In this document: in pieces, positions 1 through 9,400 of the stretch
How the letters are laid out: every line of letters starts with the position of its first letter
Position numbering within the stretch: the first letter of the stretch is position 1
NCBI GenBank assembly: GCA_016342325.1
Contig: JAEINR010000014.1
Location: 1 to 64,000 of the forward strand
Direction of reading: 5' to 3'
Origin: Desulfobacterium sp.
GTDB taxonomy: Bacteria > Desulfobacterota > Desulfobacteria > Desulfobacterales > Desulfobacteraceae
DNA length: 64,000 bases
Made by a program: the position numbers and the translations under genes
Notes under the pieces: model-generated
Database searches by the model: none
What the model was told of the DNA's origin: nothing
The model's input: only the letters and a program-made list of their open reading frames with translations

Positions 1-46
1 TCAAACTTATATCATTCTTAGCAAAAAGTCAATAACAATAGGGTTT

Positions 47-1201
47 TCAGCCCCTTATGTCAGGAGCTCTGAATTTTCCGGACTCAATTCTTGAAATATC
101 AAGGAGGTCGTTAACCAATCCCGACAATCGATCGGTTTCCTCATTTACAACGTTTAGGAACTCCCTTTGCGTATCAAAATCTTCGGGATCCACCTGGTCA
201 AGTATCGCTTCAACGTAGGACTTGATGATGCTTAAGGGGGTTCTTAACTCATGGGACACATTGGATACAAACTCGCTCTTCATTTCATCCAGTTGCAAAA
301 GACGCTGGATTTCCATGGATGCCAGCATATCCCGAAAAACAAAAATAATGCCGATCCTCTGGTTGTTGTCATCAAGCAGGATGGACGCATTGATTCCCAG
401 GGTAATTGGAAACTCTTTGTAAGGCGAGTGCTCAAATCTTGTTTCGATAACATAGCCTTCGTCAATGATCTTCTTACTCAGAAGCTCGATCTGTTCTGTC
501 AGCTTACCCGTGAAAACATCTTTATAGCGTTTTCCGATGACATCTCCGGACTCGATTCCAAGTATCGCGGTTGCATTTTTGTTGATGAGGGTAATTTTGC
601 CGAATAAATCGAGTGCTACAATGCCGTTATTGATACTTTCCACAATATTGTTGATGTATTTACGAGAATAGTTCAGTTGAAAATATAGATTCTGATTTTC
701 AAGTGCAATTCCCGCCTGATCGGCTATAAAGGAGAGAATCGTCATATTGGTTTTGTTATACGTGTTCTCATCATGATCGGATATCATGAACAAAAAACCC
801 AGCTTCTTTATCATTCCACGCAAGGGAAGTATGCTATGAAACTTTTTTTGGGGTGTTTTTGATTCCTCCGGAATGGGTGTCCATCTTCCCTCGTTTATAA
901 TCCAATCAACAATTTTATTGTCGGGGATCTCAGCCGTTAACGCTTCCCTGGGCGCGCCCCTGGAACTCACCACATGGTATGTTTTCAAGTCATCATCATA
1001 TAAGAATATCGCGCAGGCGTTATAATTAACGACCTCCTTTACAACATCTAGGAACCGGGTGATGATCTGATCAAAATCAAATCCGGAAACGATCTTTTTA
1101 CTTAAATCCTGGAGGATCGTCAAAAGGTCAATCTGCTCGGTTAAGCCGTCAATTGTATCCCTCAGGAAATGTGTGTCCGTTATAATGGGTTCAGTACTCA
1201 T
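47..1201 (-). CDS. Sensor histidine kinase, truncated (GAF-PAS-HisKA, no ATPase domain)
   Basis: 384 residues. A GAF-like sensor lies at about 35-175, a PAS domain at about 180-290, and a HisKA dimerisation domain near 310-378 with the phospho-acceptor H-box SHELRTPL. The protein stops about 10 residues after the DISRIESGKF segment that normally leads into the HATPase_c domain, so the catalytic ATP-binding half is missing. All three forward frames hit stops within a few codons after this point, so a single frameshift does not restore it. No membrane segment is visible, so it is cytosolic. As it stands it could be phosphorylated by a partner kinase but could not autophosphorylate. Either a decayed gene or a split kinase; 46 bases remain before the window edge, so a separate ATPase gene beyond it cannot be excluded. 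Confidence 0.75.
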   Translation of the reverse strand: MSTEPIITDTHFLRDTIDGLTEQIDLLTILQDLSKKIVSGFDFDQIITRFLDVVKEVVNYNACAIFLYDDDLKTYHVVSSRGAPREALTAEIPDNKIVDWIINEGRWTPIPEESKTPQKKFHSILPLRGMIKKLGFLFMISDHDENTYNKTNMTILSFIADQAGIALENQNLYFQLNYSRKYINNIVESINNGIVALDLFGKITLINKNATAILGIESGDVIGKRYKDVFTGKLTEQIELLSKKIIDEGYVIETRFEHSPYKEFPITLGINASILLDDNNQRIGIIFVFRDMLASMEIQRLLQLDEMKSEFVSNVSHELRTPLSIIKSYVEAILDQVDPEDFDTQREFLNVVNEETDRLSGLVNDLLDISRIESGKFRAPDIRG

Positions 1202-1286
1202 GTTTGACTCTCAATGGCTAAATAAGGTTTATCTTTACATCAGGACGCTTTGGGACACGACGGAATGGGGACGTAAACGCCTGTTC

Positions 1287-2135
1287 CTAGTGTAAAAATG
1301 CAGTGGCGCTTTCATATTCTTTCTCCATTTCTGCAAATATGGTCTTTACCGTCTGCTTGTCCAGGTTCATCAAATCCCATGATTTCTCATTAACAATGGG
1401 GATTTCATTATCGCCTCCGGAGCCCAGATCCAATGTGCGGCAAAGGATGTCCGCCAGATGGACAATGGAGGATATCCGAAGCGAATTATAATCCAGAACA
1501 GGATTGTGGTGGTATCGGATGACTTTGAGCAAGGCCGGCGGCATATTCCATTTCCTCGCCACCAGCGTCCCAACCGTCGTATGATTGAACCCAAGATACG
1601 TCTGTTCCGCATCGACAATCAACATGCCTTTTTCTTTTGCAGTCTGCACAACCTGGCTATACTCTTCGTGGATATAGGTATCCATCACAATTTTGCCGAT
1701 ATCATGGAGAATCCCCCAGATAAATGCTTCTTCGGAATTCTTCAGTCCCACGGTTGAGGCGATTATCTTTGAGGTGATTCCACATGCAAGGGAGTGCTTC
1801 CAGAATTCTGTTCGATCAAAATGCGCACTGCTTTTTTCGACTTTATAGGCATCAATGATACCCGCAGAAATGACAATGTTTCGTATGTTTGAAAAACCGA
1901 GGATAACAATGGCATTATTGATCGTTGAAATTTTCTGGGGGAATCCGTAAAATGACGAATTGGCAATTTTAAGCACCTTTGATGTCAGCGCCGGATCCTG
2001 TGAGATCGCCTTGCCCACATCCATGGCAGACGCCTTGGGATTTTGGGTCAGTTGCATCACATTATATGCCACCACGGGAAGGGTTGCCAGATCGCCTATC
2101 TTAAGTAATTTTTCTTTTAAATCTTTACGATCCAT
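1287..2135 (-). CDS. HDOD-domain signalling protein
   Basis: 282 residues, nearly all one HDOD domain (about 10-215). This is a metal-poor relative of HD phosphohydrolases that acts in bacterial signalling, often beside chemoreceptors and kinases. Visible family features are the DPALTSKVLKIANSSFYG helix region and the residual HD motif LHDIGKIV near 140, followed by the FNHTTVG and RYHHNP segments. No membrane segment. It lies between a histidine kinase and a chemoreceptor, with its start overlapping the small ORF upstream by 11 bases, so those two are probably co-transcribed. The exact output is not predictable from sequence. Confidence 0.85.
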   Translation of the reverse strand: MDRKDLKEKLLKIGDLATLPVVAYNVMQLTQNPKASAMDVGKAISQDPALTSKVLKIANSSFYGFPQKISTINNAIVILGFSNIRNIVISAGIIDAYKVEKSSAHFDRTEFWKHSLACGITSKIIASTVGLKNSEEAFIWGILHDIGKIVMDTYIHEEYSQVVQTAKEKGMLIVDAEQTYLGFNHTTVGTLVARKWNMPPALLKVIRYHHNPVLDYNSLRISSIVHLADILCRTLDLGSGGDNEIPIVNEKSWDLMNLDKQTVKTIFAEMEKEYESATAFLH

Positions 2136-2289
2136 TTTTCTCTTGGCCTTTTTCGGTCAGATATTCTTTTGCGGCATTTAGAAGGATTTTCATCGGTTCA
2201 TTCTCCTTGAGTCTCGCATATTTCTGTTCAATGATATCAATTTGATCCTGTGACGCACTTTTGTCATGGAGCCCTTTGTTCTTGTTCAT
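2125..2289 (-). CDS. Small hypothetical protein (54 aa)
   Basis: A 54-residue hydrophilic protein with charged helical segments (KYARLKENEPM, KEYLTEKGQEK). I chose the internal ATG at 2289 over one nine codons earlier because a good ribosome site (GGAAGAGAG) sits just upstream of it. Its 3' end overlaps the HDOD gene start by 11 bases, which suggests translational coupling. No family recognised. It may be a small partner of the HDOD protein. Confidence 0.5.
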   Translation of the reverse strand: MNKNKGLHDKSASQDQIDIIEQKYARLKENEPMKILLNAAKEYLTEKGQEKNGS

Positions 2290-2518
2290 TCTCTCTTCCC
2301 AGTATAAAAGAACCAACGGTTATACCAAACATGAAACAACGATAATATACGAAAAAAAAATATCAGGCGATTGACCAAAAAGCAATCAAAATATAACTAT
2401 CCACTGGAACGCGAAAAATGGGGGGCTGGCGGGCAAGAACTTACCCAGGAAAATGAATCGGCAATGGGGCACGGTATGGATGATCCCCTACCGAGCAGGG
2501 ACTGCAATGGCAGGATGA

Positions 2519-3811
2519 TTAAAAGGAAAGACTGTTTGGGAGTTGCCGGTTGTCCGTGGAAGGCGCTATGTGCCGGAGATTTCCCTGGGCGTAGGCATCA
2601 CTGTCGTTTTCTCCTTGACGTAAACGGAAGCGGTTGAGGGATGCTGCTAATTCCTCGGCGTTGGCGGCTGCACGTTGTGTTGAGCGGTCTATATTTGCAA
2701 CGGCTTGGTTTATTAGCGCCACTTCTTTGGACTGCTCCTCGCTGCCTGTCATCACTTCGGATACTCGTTTCGTTACCTGTTCAACGGAGCCGCTAATCTT
2801 AGTGAGGACATCTGCCACCTCGCCGGAGACCGCCACGCCATTGTCCGCATTGCTTTGGGATTCCTCAATCAGCACGGTCGTGTCCTTCGCGGCCTGGGCG
2901 GCCTCGGAGGACATTGCGTTGGCTTGCTTCGCGTTATCGGTGTTTTGCTTGGTCATGGCGGTAATTTCTTTCATTGAAGCGCTGGTTTCTTCAATGGAAG
3001 CTGCCTGGGTCATGGTAATACCCGTTAGTTCTTTCGCCGACGTTGCATTCGCACCCAAGGTGAGATTGAGGGTCTCCAACATCTGTTTCATGGCTGCGAG
3101 CATTTTGCCCGCCTCATCCGTACCTGTTGTCCCTATTTTTGTTGTCAGATCGTTTTGCGCCATCGCTTCTGCTACCTGCAATGCGTTTTGAATCGGACGC
3201 AATATGTTACGCGATATAATGACACTAAATACCAGCACGATAAGCACCGTAGGTAGCGCTACGCCGGCAATTGTCATGAACAGCGAGGAAATAATTTGGG
3301 CCATTTCAGCATTAGACGCATCAAATTTTTCATTTTTCAGTTTAACTAATTTGCTGAAATATTTTCGGGATTCTACGGCCAAAGGCGTCGCCGATTTTGA
3401 ATATTGTCCATAATACGTATGGCGCGCTGCCACATCTACATCAGCCAATCCTTTACAAAGGGTGTACCCGTCCTCTACAAAAGCCAGACTCGCCCTTTCC
3501 GCATTCTCTATTAATTCTTTTTCAGCGTCATCTGAATACGTTGTTTTTAAGATCGCGTAGTTTTTCTTAATGCGTTTAATCATTTTTTCAAGTTTGGGAA
3601 TGTCTTTTTTCATATCACTTCCCAACATCATGTTACGGGTTAATCTGCTGACATAATTAACATCCCTGTTGATTTCGATGGTGGCGATTTTTCCGGCTAC
3701 ATCCCGGGCGCCCATGGTTTCAAAAGAGTGTTGCACCCGCTGAAAGCCATACAAGCTGATGGTGGACAATCCAACAATAACGGTGGTTACCAATATTGCA
3801 AAGTAGATCAT
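2519..3811 (-). CDS. Methyl-accepting chemotaxis protein lacking the signalling tip
   Basis: 430 residues. TM1 is at about 1-23, a four-helix-bundle-like periplasmic sensor at 24-185, TM2 at about 186-208, HAMP to about 260, then MCP coiled-coil helices. The N helix (SIEETSASMKEITAMTKQN) and the C helix (AAQAAKDTTVLIEES ... EEQSKEVALINQAVANID) are joined directly. The hairpin tip that binds CheA and CheW, normally centred on QTNLLALNAAIEAARAGE, is absent, an apparent in-frame loss of roughly 60-75 residues. Start uncertain: the strong AGGAGG lies about 22 nt before this ATG and only 4 nt before an in-frame ATA, which would add six residues. Both oddities suggest a decaying receptor, or one that no longer talks to CheA. 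Confidence 0.8.
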   Translation of the reverse strand: MIYFAILVTTVIVGLSTISLYGFQRVQHSFETMGARDVAGKIATIEINRDVNYVSRLTRNMMLGSDMKKDIPKLEKMIKRIKKNYAILKTTYSDDAEKELIENAERASLAFVEDGYTLCKGLADVDVAARHTYYGQYSKSATPLAVESRKYFSKLVKLKNEKFDASNAEMAQIISSLFMTIAGVALPTVLIVLVFSVIISRNILRPIQNALQVAEAMAQNDLTTKIGTTGTDEAGKMLAAMKQMLETLNLTLGANATSAKELTGITMTQAASIEETSASMKEITAMTKQNTDNAKQANAMSSEAAQAAKDTTVLIEESQSNADNGVAVSGEVADVLTKISGSVEQVTKRVSEVMTGSEEQSKEVALINQAVANIDRSTQRAAANAEELAASLNRFRLRQGENDSDAYAQGNLRHIAPSTDNRQLPNSLSF

Positions 3812-3841
3812 TTTCCATTTTATAGATATGCTGCCTCCTTT

Positions 3842-3866
3842 CGGTTACACATTTTGTGTATAACCG
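3842..3866. promoter_or_regulatory. Near-palindrome upstream of the chemoreceptor gene; rest of the 438-bp gap empty
   Basis: Arms CGGTTACACA and TGTGTATAACCG (one bulged base) around a 3-nt centre, directly before the ribosome site of the chemoreceptor gene. It could be an operator or an mRNA hairpin. The gap 3812-4249 otherwise holds a small CCGCT-GAAA-AGCGG hairpin near 3910 and the terminator at 4198-4230; I see no gene in it. Confidence 0.35.
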
Positions 3867-4197
3867 TCGTTTATACGATGAAAGATGATAAGAAACCGCC
3901 TTTTAGGGGCCGCTGAAAAGCGGACGAAAAAGTTTGCATTGAGAGATTATGCAGCCGTTACCTGATCGCGATGGATTTTTTATGTTGAAACAGAATCAAT
4001 TAAAATACGTGAAAATATAACTCAACGTGTATTTTGTCTTCATTTAGGATGGCAATTTTTTTGAAAAGAATGATGCAGTATATGATGGATTGTTCAGTTT
4101 CGCAACTGAAAAATGTGCGCGTGACGGCAATAAAGCAGGTTGTCAGAAGATGTCGCAGATGAACCGCCACCGTTGGGACGATATTCAAATGCCTAGC

Positions 4198-4230
4198 AAA
4201 AAGAGAGGTGGCACGGTGATCCGTGCCACC
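4198..4230 (-). terminator. Terminator of the met/hdr operon
   Basis: Perfect 10-bp stem GGTGGCACGG / CCGTGCCACC with a TGAT loop (4207-4230), followed on the minus strand by CTCTC and then five T. It sits 20 bases after the stop of metF, the last gene of the operon. Confidence 0.6.
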
Positions 4231-4249
4231 ATCCAAATAAGTGGAGGGG

Positions 4250-5182
4250 TCACACCTTGGGGCGGGGAAGCACGCCGGCCCTTTCTGCGATCTCGGGTAC
4301 CTTGTGCTCCCATTCGATGGCCATGAGATGGACCCCGGCCACCCCCTCCATCTGTTTGAACTCCTCGATCTGCTCCAGGGCGAAACAAATGCCCTCTTCG
4401 GCCTGTTTTGCTTTTTCCACCCCCTTGAGCCGTTTTTTCAGGGCGTCGGGGATGTCCATGCCGGGCACGAATTTGGCCATGAAATTGGCCATGCCCAGGT
4501 TCTTCATGGGGGTGACCCCGGCCAGGATAAAGCATTTTTCCGTAAGTCCCATATCCACGGCCTGGTGCATGAAGGTGCGGAACTTCTCCATATTGAAGAT
4601 GCACTGGGTCTGGATAAAGTCGGCCCCTGCCGTGATCTTGTTGGCAAGCCTGTAGACCCGGTACTCAAAGGGATCGGCAAAGGGGTTGCAGGCCGCCCCC
4701 ACAAACAGCCGGGGGGGGACGTCGATCTCCTCATCGTTCATGAACCGGCCCTTGTCCCTCATGTTGGTGACCAGGCGGATGAGTTGCATGGAGTCGATGT
4801 CATGGACATTTTTTGCCTGGGTGTGGTTGCCGAAGCTCTGGTGGTCCCCGGACAGGCAGAGCATGTTACGGATACCCAGGGCATGGGCCCCGAGGATGTC
4901 CGAGGTGATGGCCAGGCGGTTCCGGTCCCGGCACACCATCTGGAAATTGGGTTCCATGCCCTCGTGGACCAGGAGATGGGAGGCGGCAAGGCTGGACATG
5001 CGCACCACGGCGGTCTGGTTGTCCGTGATGTTCACGGCATCCACCATGCCCTTGAGGTGGGCGAACTTTTTCTTGAGATGGTCCACATTGGCGCCCTTGG
5101 GCGGACCGCACTCCCCTGTAAAGGCAAAATGGCCGGCCCTGAGGATCTTTTCAAGATTGCTTCCTGATTTATACTCATCCAT
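4250..5182 (-). CDS. metF: Methylenetetrahydrofolate reductase, MetF subunit
   Basis: 310 residues, a TIM-barrel FAD enzyme of the MTHFR family. It interconverts 5,10-methylene- and 5-methyl-tetrahydrofolate. Family features: the N-terminal FTGECGPPKGAN strand, DAVNITDNQ, the nucleotide-contact stretch NMLCLSGDHQ, the GADFIQTQCIFN segment, and the FILAGVTPMKN region near the C-terminus. It lacks the NADH-using extension of aerobic enzymes and lies directly after metV (76-bp gap), as in acetogens where MetV and MetF form one unit. Here it is the last gene of an hdr-mvhD operon, so electrons probably come from the Hdr module rather than directly from NADH. In a sulfate reducer the complex may run in either direction. 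Confidence 0.93.
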   Translation of the reverse strand: MDEYKSGSNLEKILRAGHFAFTGECGPPKGANVDHLKKKFAHLKGMVDAVNITDNQTAVVRMSSLAASHLLVHEGMEPNFQMVCRDRNRLAITSDILGAHALGIRNMLCLSGDHQSFGNHTQAKNVHDIDSMQLIRLVTNMRDKGRFMNDEEIDVPPRLFVGAACNPFADPFEYRVYRLANKITAGADFIQTQCIFNMEKFRTFMHQAVDMGLTEKCFILAGVTPMKNLGMANFMAKFVPGMDIPDALKKRLKGVEKAKQAEEGICFALEQIEEFKQMEGVAGVHLMAIEWEHKVPEIAERAGVLPRPKV

Positions 5183-5258
5183 GGGATTCTCTCCTTTGAC
5201 AAAGGGTTTGGCTTTATAGCGAATATTTCCGTGTTTTTTGGGTTTTGCCTTGGCCGGG

Positions 5259-5927
5259 TCAGGGAATCAACTCCTCCCGGATGCTTCGTCTGGGGCCGCC
5301 GTCCCTGGCCGAGCGCCAGTCCTTGGCCTCCATCACCGTCAAAAGATCGTTGAGGCGCCCCTGTTCCATCTTTTTTTTCACGATCATGTCCCAGATGCAG
5401 AGGGTTTCCTTAGACACCTCACAGAGGCCGTCTGATGAGCCGCCGCAGGGGCCGTGGAGGAGGCTCTTGGCGCACCGTGCAACGGGACAGAGCCCGTCAA
5501 AGTGATGGATGATACAGGTGCCGCACCCCTGGCATCGCTCTTCCCATACGCCGTGGCTCACGGCGCCCCCGAAAAAGGTGGTGTTCACCCCGGGGAAGAA
5601 GAGCTGGTCGGGATAGGCCTCGGAGAGGAACTGGGGACCCACCCCGCAGGCCAGGGAGACGACGGCATCGTAGGTGTTGATCCCCTCTTTTAGCTGGGCC
5701 ACATACTCGTTGTCGCACTGGCGCTCAATGGTGACGGTCTCGATCTCAATGGGCTGGTCACTGGTTTTTCGTGCCAGATTGATGGAGGCCTCCAGGATTT
5801 CCACCTCCTTTTCCCCGCCCACATTGCACACGGTGACACACCCCCGGCACCCCACAATGAGGATCTTATGCTTCTCCTGGACCATGGCCAAAATCTCTTC
5901 AAGGGATTTTCTGTCTGCAACTATCAT
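5259..5927 (-). CDS. metV: Methylenetetrahydrofolate reductase partner MetV (Fe-S/zinc protein)
   Basis: 222 residues. The N-terminal half resembles a Rossmann-like domain with GCRGCVTVCNVGG near 27. The C-terminal half is Cys-rich (RCQGCGTCIIHH near 132-143, GLCPVARCAKSLLHGPCGG), the MTHFR C-terminal domain that carries an Fe-S cluster or zinc and contacts MetF. MetV is needed for activity of acetogen-type reductases and is thought to pass electrons to the MetF flavin. The gene lies 20 bp after mvhD and just before metF. It contains no membrane segments, so it is cytosolic. Confidence 0.9.
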   Translation of the reverse strand: MIVADRKSLEEILAMVQEKHKILIVGCRGCVTVCNVGGEKEVEILEASINLARKTSDQPIEIETVTIERQCDNEYVAQLKEGINTYDAVVSLACGVGPQFLSEAYPDQLFFPGVNTTFFGGAVSHGVWEERCQGCGTCIIHHFDGLCPVARCAKSLLHGPCGGSSDGLCEVSKETLCIWDMIVKKKMEQGRLNDLLTVMEAKDWRSARDGGPRRSIREELIP

Positions 5928-5947
5928 GGGTCACCTCTTCATTATGG

Positions 5948-6385
5948 TTATACGGTTGCATGGGTTTTTGACCGTTTGTTGACCGGGCTTGGGCCCAACG
6001 CGACGATCCGTGCCGTGATTTCGTCTGCGATCTCGGCAAACCGCTTCCCCTGGGCGGAGGAGAGGTTGAACATGGCCACCCGGTCGGGTTCCATGCCGAT
6101 CTCGGCCAGCACCTTTTGGACGTACGCCACCCGTTTCCTCGCCTTTAGATTTCCCGTTCTGTAGTGGCACTCCCCTTCGAGGCAACCGGCCACATAGACG
6201 CCGTCCGCCCCGTTCTCAAGGGCGTTTAGCAGATGAATGATGTCCACCCGGCCCGTGCAGGGCACCTGGATCACCTTGATCTCGGGCGGATAGGAGAGCC
6301 TCATGGAACCTGCCAGGTCCCCGGCTGCGTAAGCTCAATATTGACAGCAAAAGGCGACGATTTTTGGTTCAAACGCTGTTGTCAT
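5948..6385 (-). CDS. mvhD: MvhD-type [2Fe-2S] electron carrier, selenoprotein (Sec at codon 17)
   Basis: 145 residues when the in-frame TGA at 6335-6337 is read as selenocysteine. The start ATG at 6385 has GGAGGA seven bases upstream. The N-terminus reads ...VAFCCQY-Sec-AYAAGDLAGS, which matches the MvhD motif where a Cys normally stands at the Sec position (CxxC-YAxADLAG). Downstream come PCTGRVD, GADGVYVAGCLEGECHYRTGN and the C-terminal helices typical of the family. A conventional ORF call would start at 6304 and lose the first cluster ligands. MvhD passes electrons between an input module and HdrA; Sec-containing homologues are established in methanogens. Located between hdrA (31-bp gap) and metV (20-bp gap). 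Confidence 0.9.
6305..6321 (-). promoter_or_regulatory. Putative SECIS hairpin of mvhD
   Basis: Thirteen bases after the TGA codon the mRNA can fold GGGACCT-GGC-AGGTTCC, a 7-bp stem with a G-containing apical loop. Bacterial SECIS elements sit at this kind of distance inside the coding region and recruit SelB. Supports reading of TGA as selenocysteine. Confidence 0.65.
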
Positions 6386-6416
6386 AATAGTCCTCCACAA
6401 TGGATCGTAAAAACAA

Positions 6417-9400
6417 TTATCCTTCCTGGAACAGGGCATCGGTTTTGGCCATGATCTGCCGGTCGGTGAAGTGGTGGAGCCGGATGGCCTTTGCCGGGCA
6501 CTCTGCCACACAGACGCCGCAGCCGTGGCATTCGGACGGCTCGATCACGGCATACCCCTCTTCATGGACGTAGGGAATCTCATAGGGACAGGCCCTGACA
6601 CAGGTGAGGCAGACGGCACAGGTCTCCTTGTTCACTTCGGCCACCACTCCACCCACCATGATCGAATCCTTGGAGATGATGGTCATGGCCCTTGCCACTG
6701 CCGCCTTTGCCTGGGCAATGCTCTCCTCCAGGGGTTTGGGGTAGTGGGCAAGGCCCGCCACAAACAGCCCGTCCGAAGCAAAATCCACGGGTCTTAGTTT
6801 GGCATGGGCCTCCACCAGGAAGCCGTCGCTGTTTACCGGTACCTTGAACATCTCGAACAGCGCCTGGTTGGCGTTGGGAAGAATGGCCGAGGCCAGCACC
6901 AGATAATCCGGCCGGATCCTCACCATCATGTTGAGTACATGGTCCATGATGGTGATGGCCAGGGTGTTATCGGCCCCAAGGGTCACTTCCGGTCCGTTTT
7001 CCGGCTCAAACCGGATAAAGATCACCCCCTTGCTTCGGGCCTCCTTGTAGAGATCCTCCCTGAACCCGTAGGATCGGATCTCCCGGTAGAGAATGTAGAC
7101 CCGGGTGGCGGGATTCTCCTGCTTCAGGGCAAGGGCGGTCTTCAGGCTGTGGGTGCAGCACACTTTGCTGCAATAGGGGCGCTCTTCGTTCCTGGAGCCC
7201 ACGCACTGGATGAACACCACGGCCTTGGTTTTTTTTACCCCGTTTGAACTTGCCTGGACCACCTTGTCCATCTCCAGGTGGGTCAACACATTGGGGTGTT
7301 TGCCGTAGAGATAGAGATCGGGCTTCAGCTCGTGACCGCCGGTGGCGATGATGGCGGCACCGTGCTCCACCAGGGTCTTGCCGTTGATGGCCCCCTCCTG
7401 GGCAATGGTGGTGACGAAATTGCCCAGGGACCCGGTTGAGGCGACGACCCTTGCGTTGGTGAAGAGTTTTAACCTGTCGTGGGCCTTGACCCGTTCCATG
7501 AGATCCTCGAGATAGGGGGCGACCTTTTCCCCCTGCCAGGTGGTCTTGAGATCCCGGGCCACCCCGCCCAGAACCGCGGACTGTTCCACAAGAAAGGCGT
7601 TGAAGCCCTGGTCCGCCACCCCCAGGGCTGCTTCCATGCCGGCCACCCCGCCCCCCACCACCAGGACCGCCTTGTGGATGGGAAGGTTCACCAGATGGAG
7701 GGGTTCTACATGGGCGGCCTTGGCAACGGCCATGCGCACCAGGTCCTTGGCTTTTTGGGTCGCTTTTTCAGGCTGGTTCATGTGAACCCAGGTGTTCTGG
7801 TCCCTTATGTTTGCCATCTCAAAGAGATATTTGTTCAGCCCTGCTGCCCGGATGGTTTCCTGGAACAGGGGTTCATGGGTCCTGGGGGAGCAGGAGGCCA
7901 CTACCACCCGGTTGATATTTTTTTCCATGATCACATCCCGGATGTGGTCCTGGGCATCCTGGGAACAGGAGAAAAGGTTGTCCTCCACATGGACCACCTG
8001 GTCAAGGCTGGCGGCATAGTCCCGGACCGCCGGCACATCGGCGATGCCGCCGATGTTGATGCCGCAGTTGCAGACAAAGACCCCGATGCGGGGGGCCATG
8101 CCCGAGAAGTCCCGTTCCGGCACAAGCTCCGGGGTGCGGGTCAGGCGCCAGCGTTGGGTGGTGAGGAGATTGGCTGCCGAGGTCGCAGCTGCTGAGGCCT
8201 CCATGACCGAGCCCGGAATATCTTTGGGCTCCTGGAAGCTGCCGCACACAAAGATGCCTTCTTTTGTGGTATCCACCGGGGAGAGGTTCGCGGTTTCTGC
8301 AAACCCGTGACGGTTGAGTTCGATTCCCATGGTTTTGGCAAGGGATGCTGCATCCTTGGGCGGGGCCAGGCCCACGGACAGGACCGCCATGTCGAAGATT
8401 TCCTCCACGGTTGAGCCGGGTTCGGTGGCATAGACGATCTTGAGGGTGTCATCCTTGTGGGGAAATATGCTGTGGATCCTGGATCGGACCAACCGCACCC
8501 CGTGCTCGTCCTGGGCACGGATGCTGTAAGCGTCGAACTCCTTGCCATGGGTTCTCATGTCCATGAAAAAGATGGCGGTATCAAGTTCCAGTTCGCTGTG
8601 CTCCTTTGCGATGACAGCCTGCTTGTTGGCGTACATGCAGCACACCCCGGAGCAGTAGCTGTGGTCACCCTTGTTGATATCCCTGGAGCCCACGCACTGG
8701 AGCCAGGCGATTTTCCGGGGTTCCCGCTGGTCCGAGGGCCGCACAAGATGCCCCATGTTCGGACCTGAGGCAGACAGGAGGCGCTCAAACTCGATGCTGG
8801 TGACCACGTTGGGGATGGTGCCGTAGCCGTAAGTGTCGTAGACGGAGGGGTCAAAGGCTTCGAATCCCGGGGAGAGAATGATAGCCCCCACGGACAGTGT
8901 TTTTACCTCCGGCACCATGGTGTGGTCCACGGCCTTGGCAAGGCAGACATCCACACAGGCCATGCACTCGGAACAAAAGCCGCAGTTGAGGCAGCGGTCC
9001 GCCTCCACTTGACCCGCTTCTTCAGGAAGGCCCAGCTCTACTTCGCGGAAATTGCCCTGGCGATCTTCCAGGGGCAGTTCCGGCATGGGGGAACGGGGCT
9101 GCCGGGGAAGGTCCGGTGGGATCGGGACAAAATCGGCTTCATCTGATGGGGAAATATTCCCTTTTAAGGACGTGTCCTCTTTCACAGCGGTCTTGCCGGT
9201 AAGATAGCGGGCCATGGACGCTGCCGCGGCCATGCCCGCACCCACGGCACCGATGGCCACCCCGGGGCCGGTTTGGAAATCGCCTCCTGCAAACACCCCC
9301 GCCCGTGTGGTGGCATGGGTATCAGGATCCACCAGGGCCGTGCCCCAGGCCGTCATCTCAATGTTGCCAAGGGCCTCCATAATAGAGAGATCCGGCCGCT

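Noticed and set aside
47-49. TGA at the end of the truncated kinase as another selenocysteine codon
   Set aside because: The following frame gives only a few residues before the next stop and shows no HATPase similarity.
3826-3829. ATA as the true start codon of the chemoreceptor gene
   Set aside because: Spacing to the ribosome site is good, but ATA starts are very rare; I kept the ATG and only noted the possibility.
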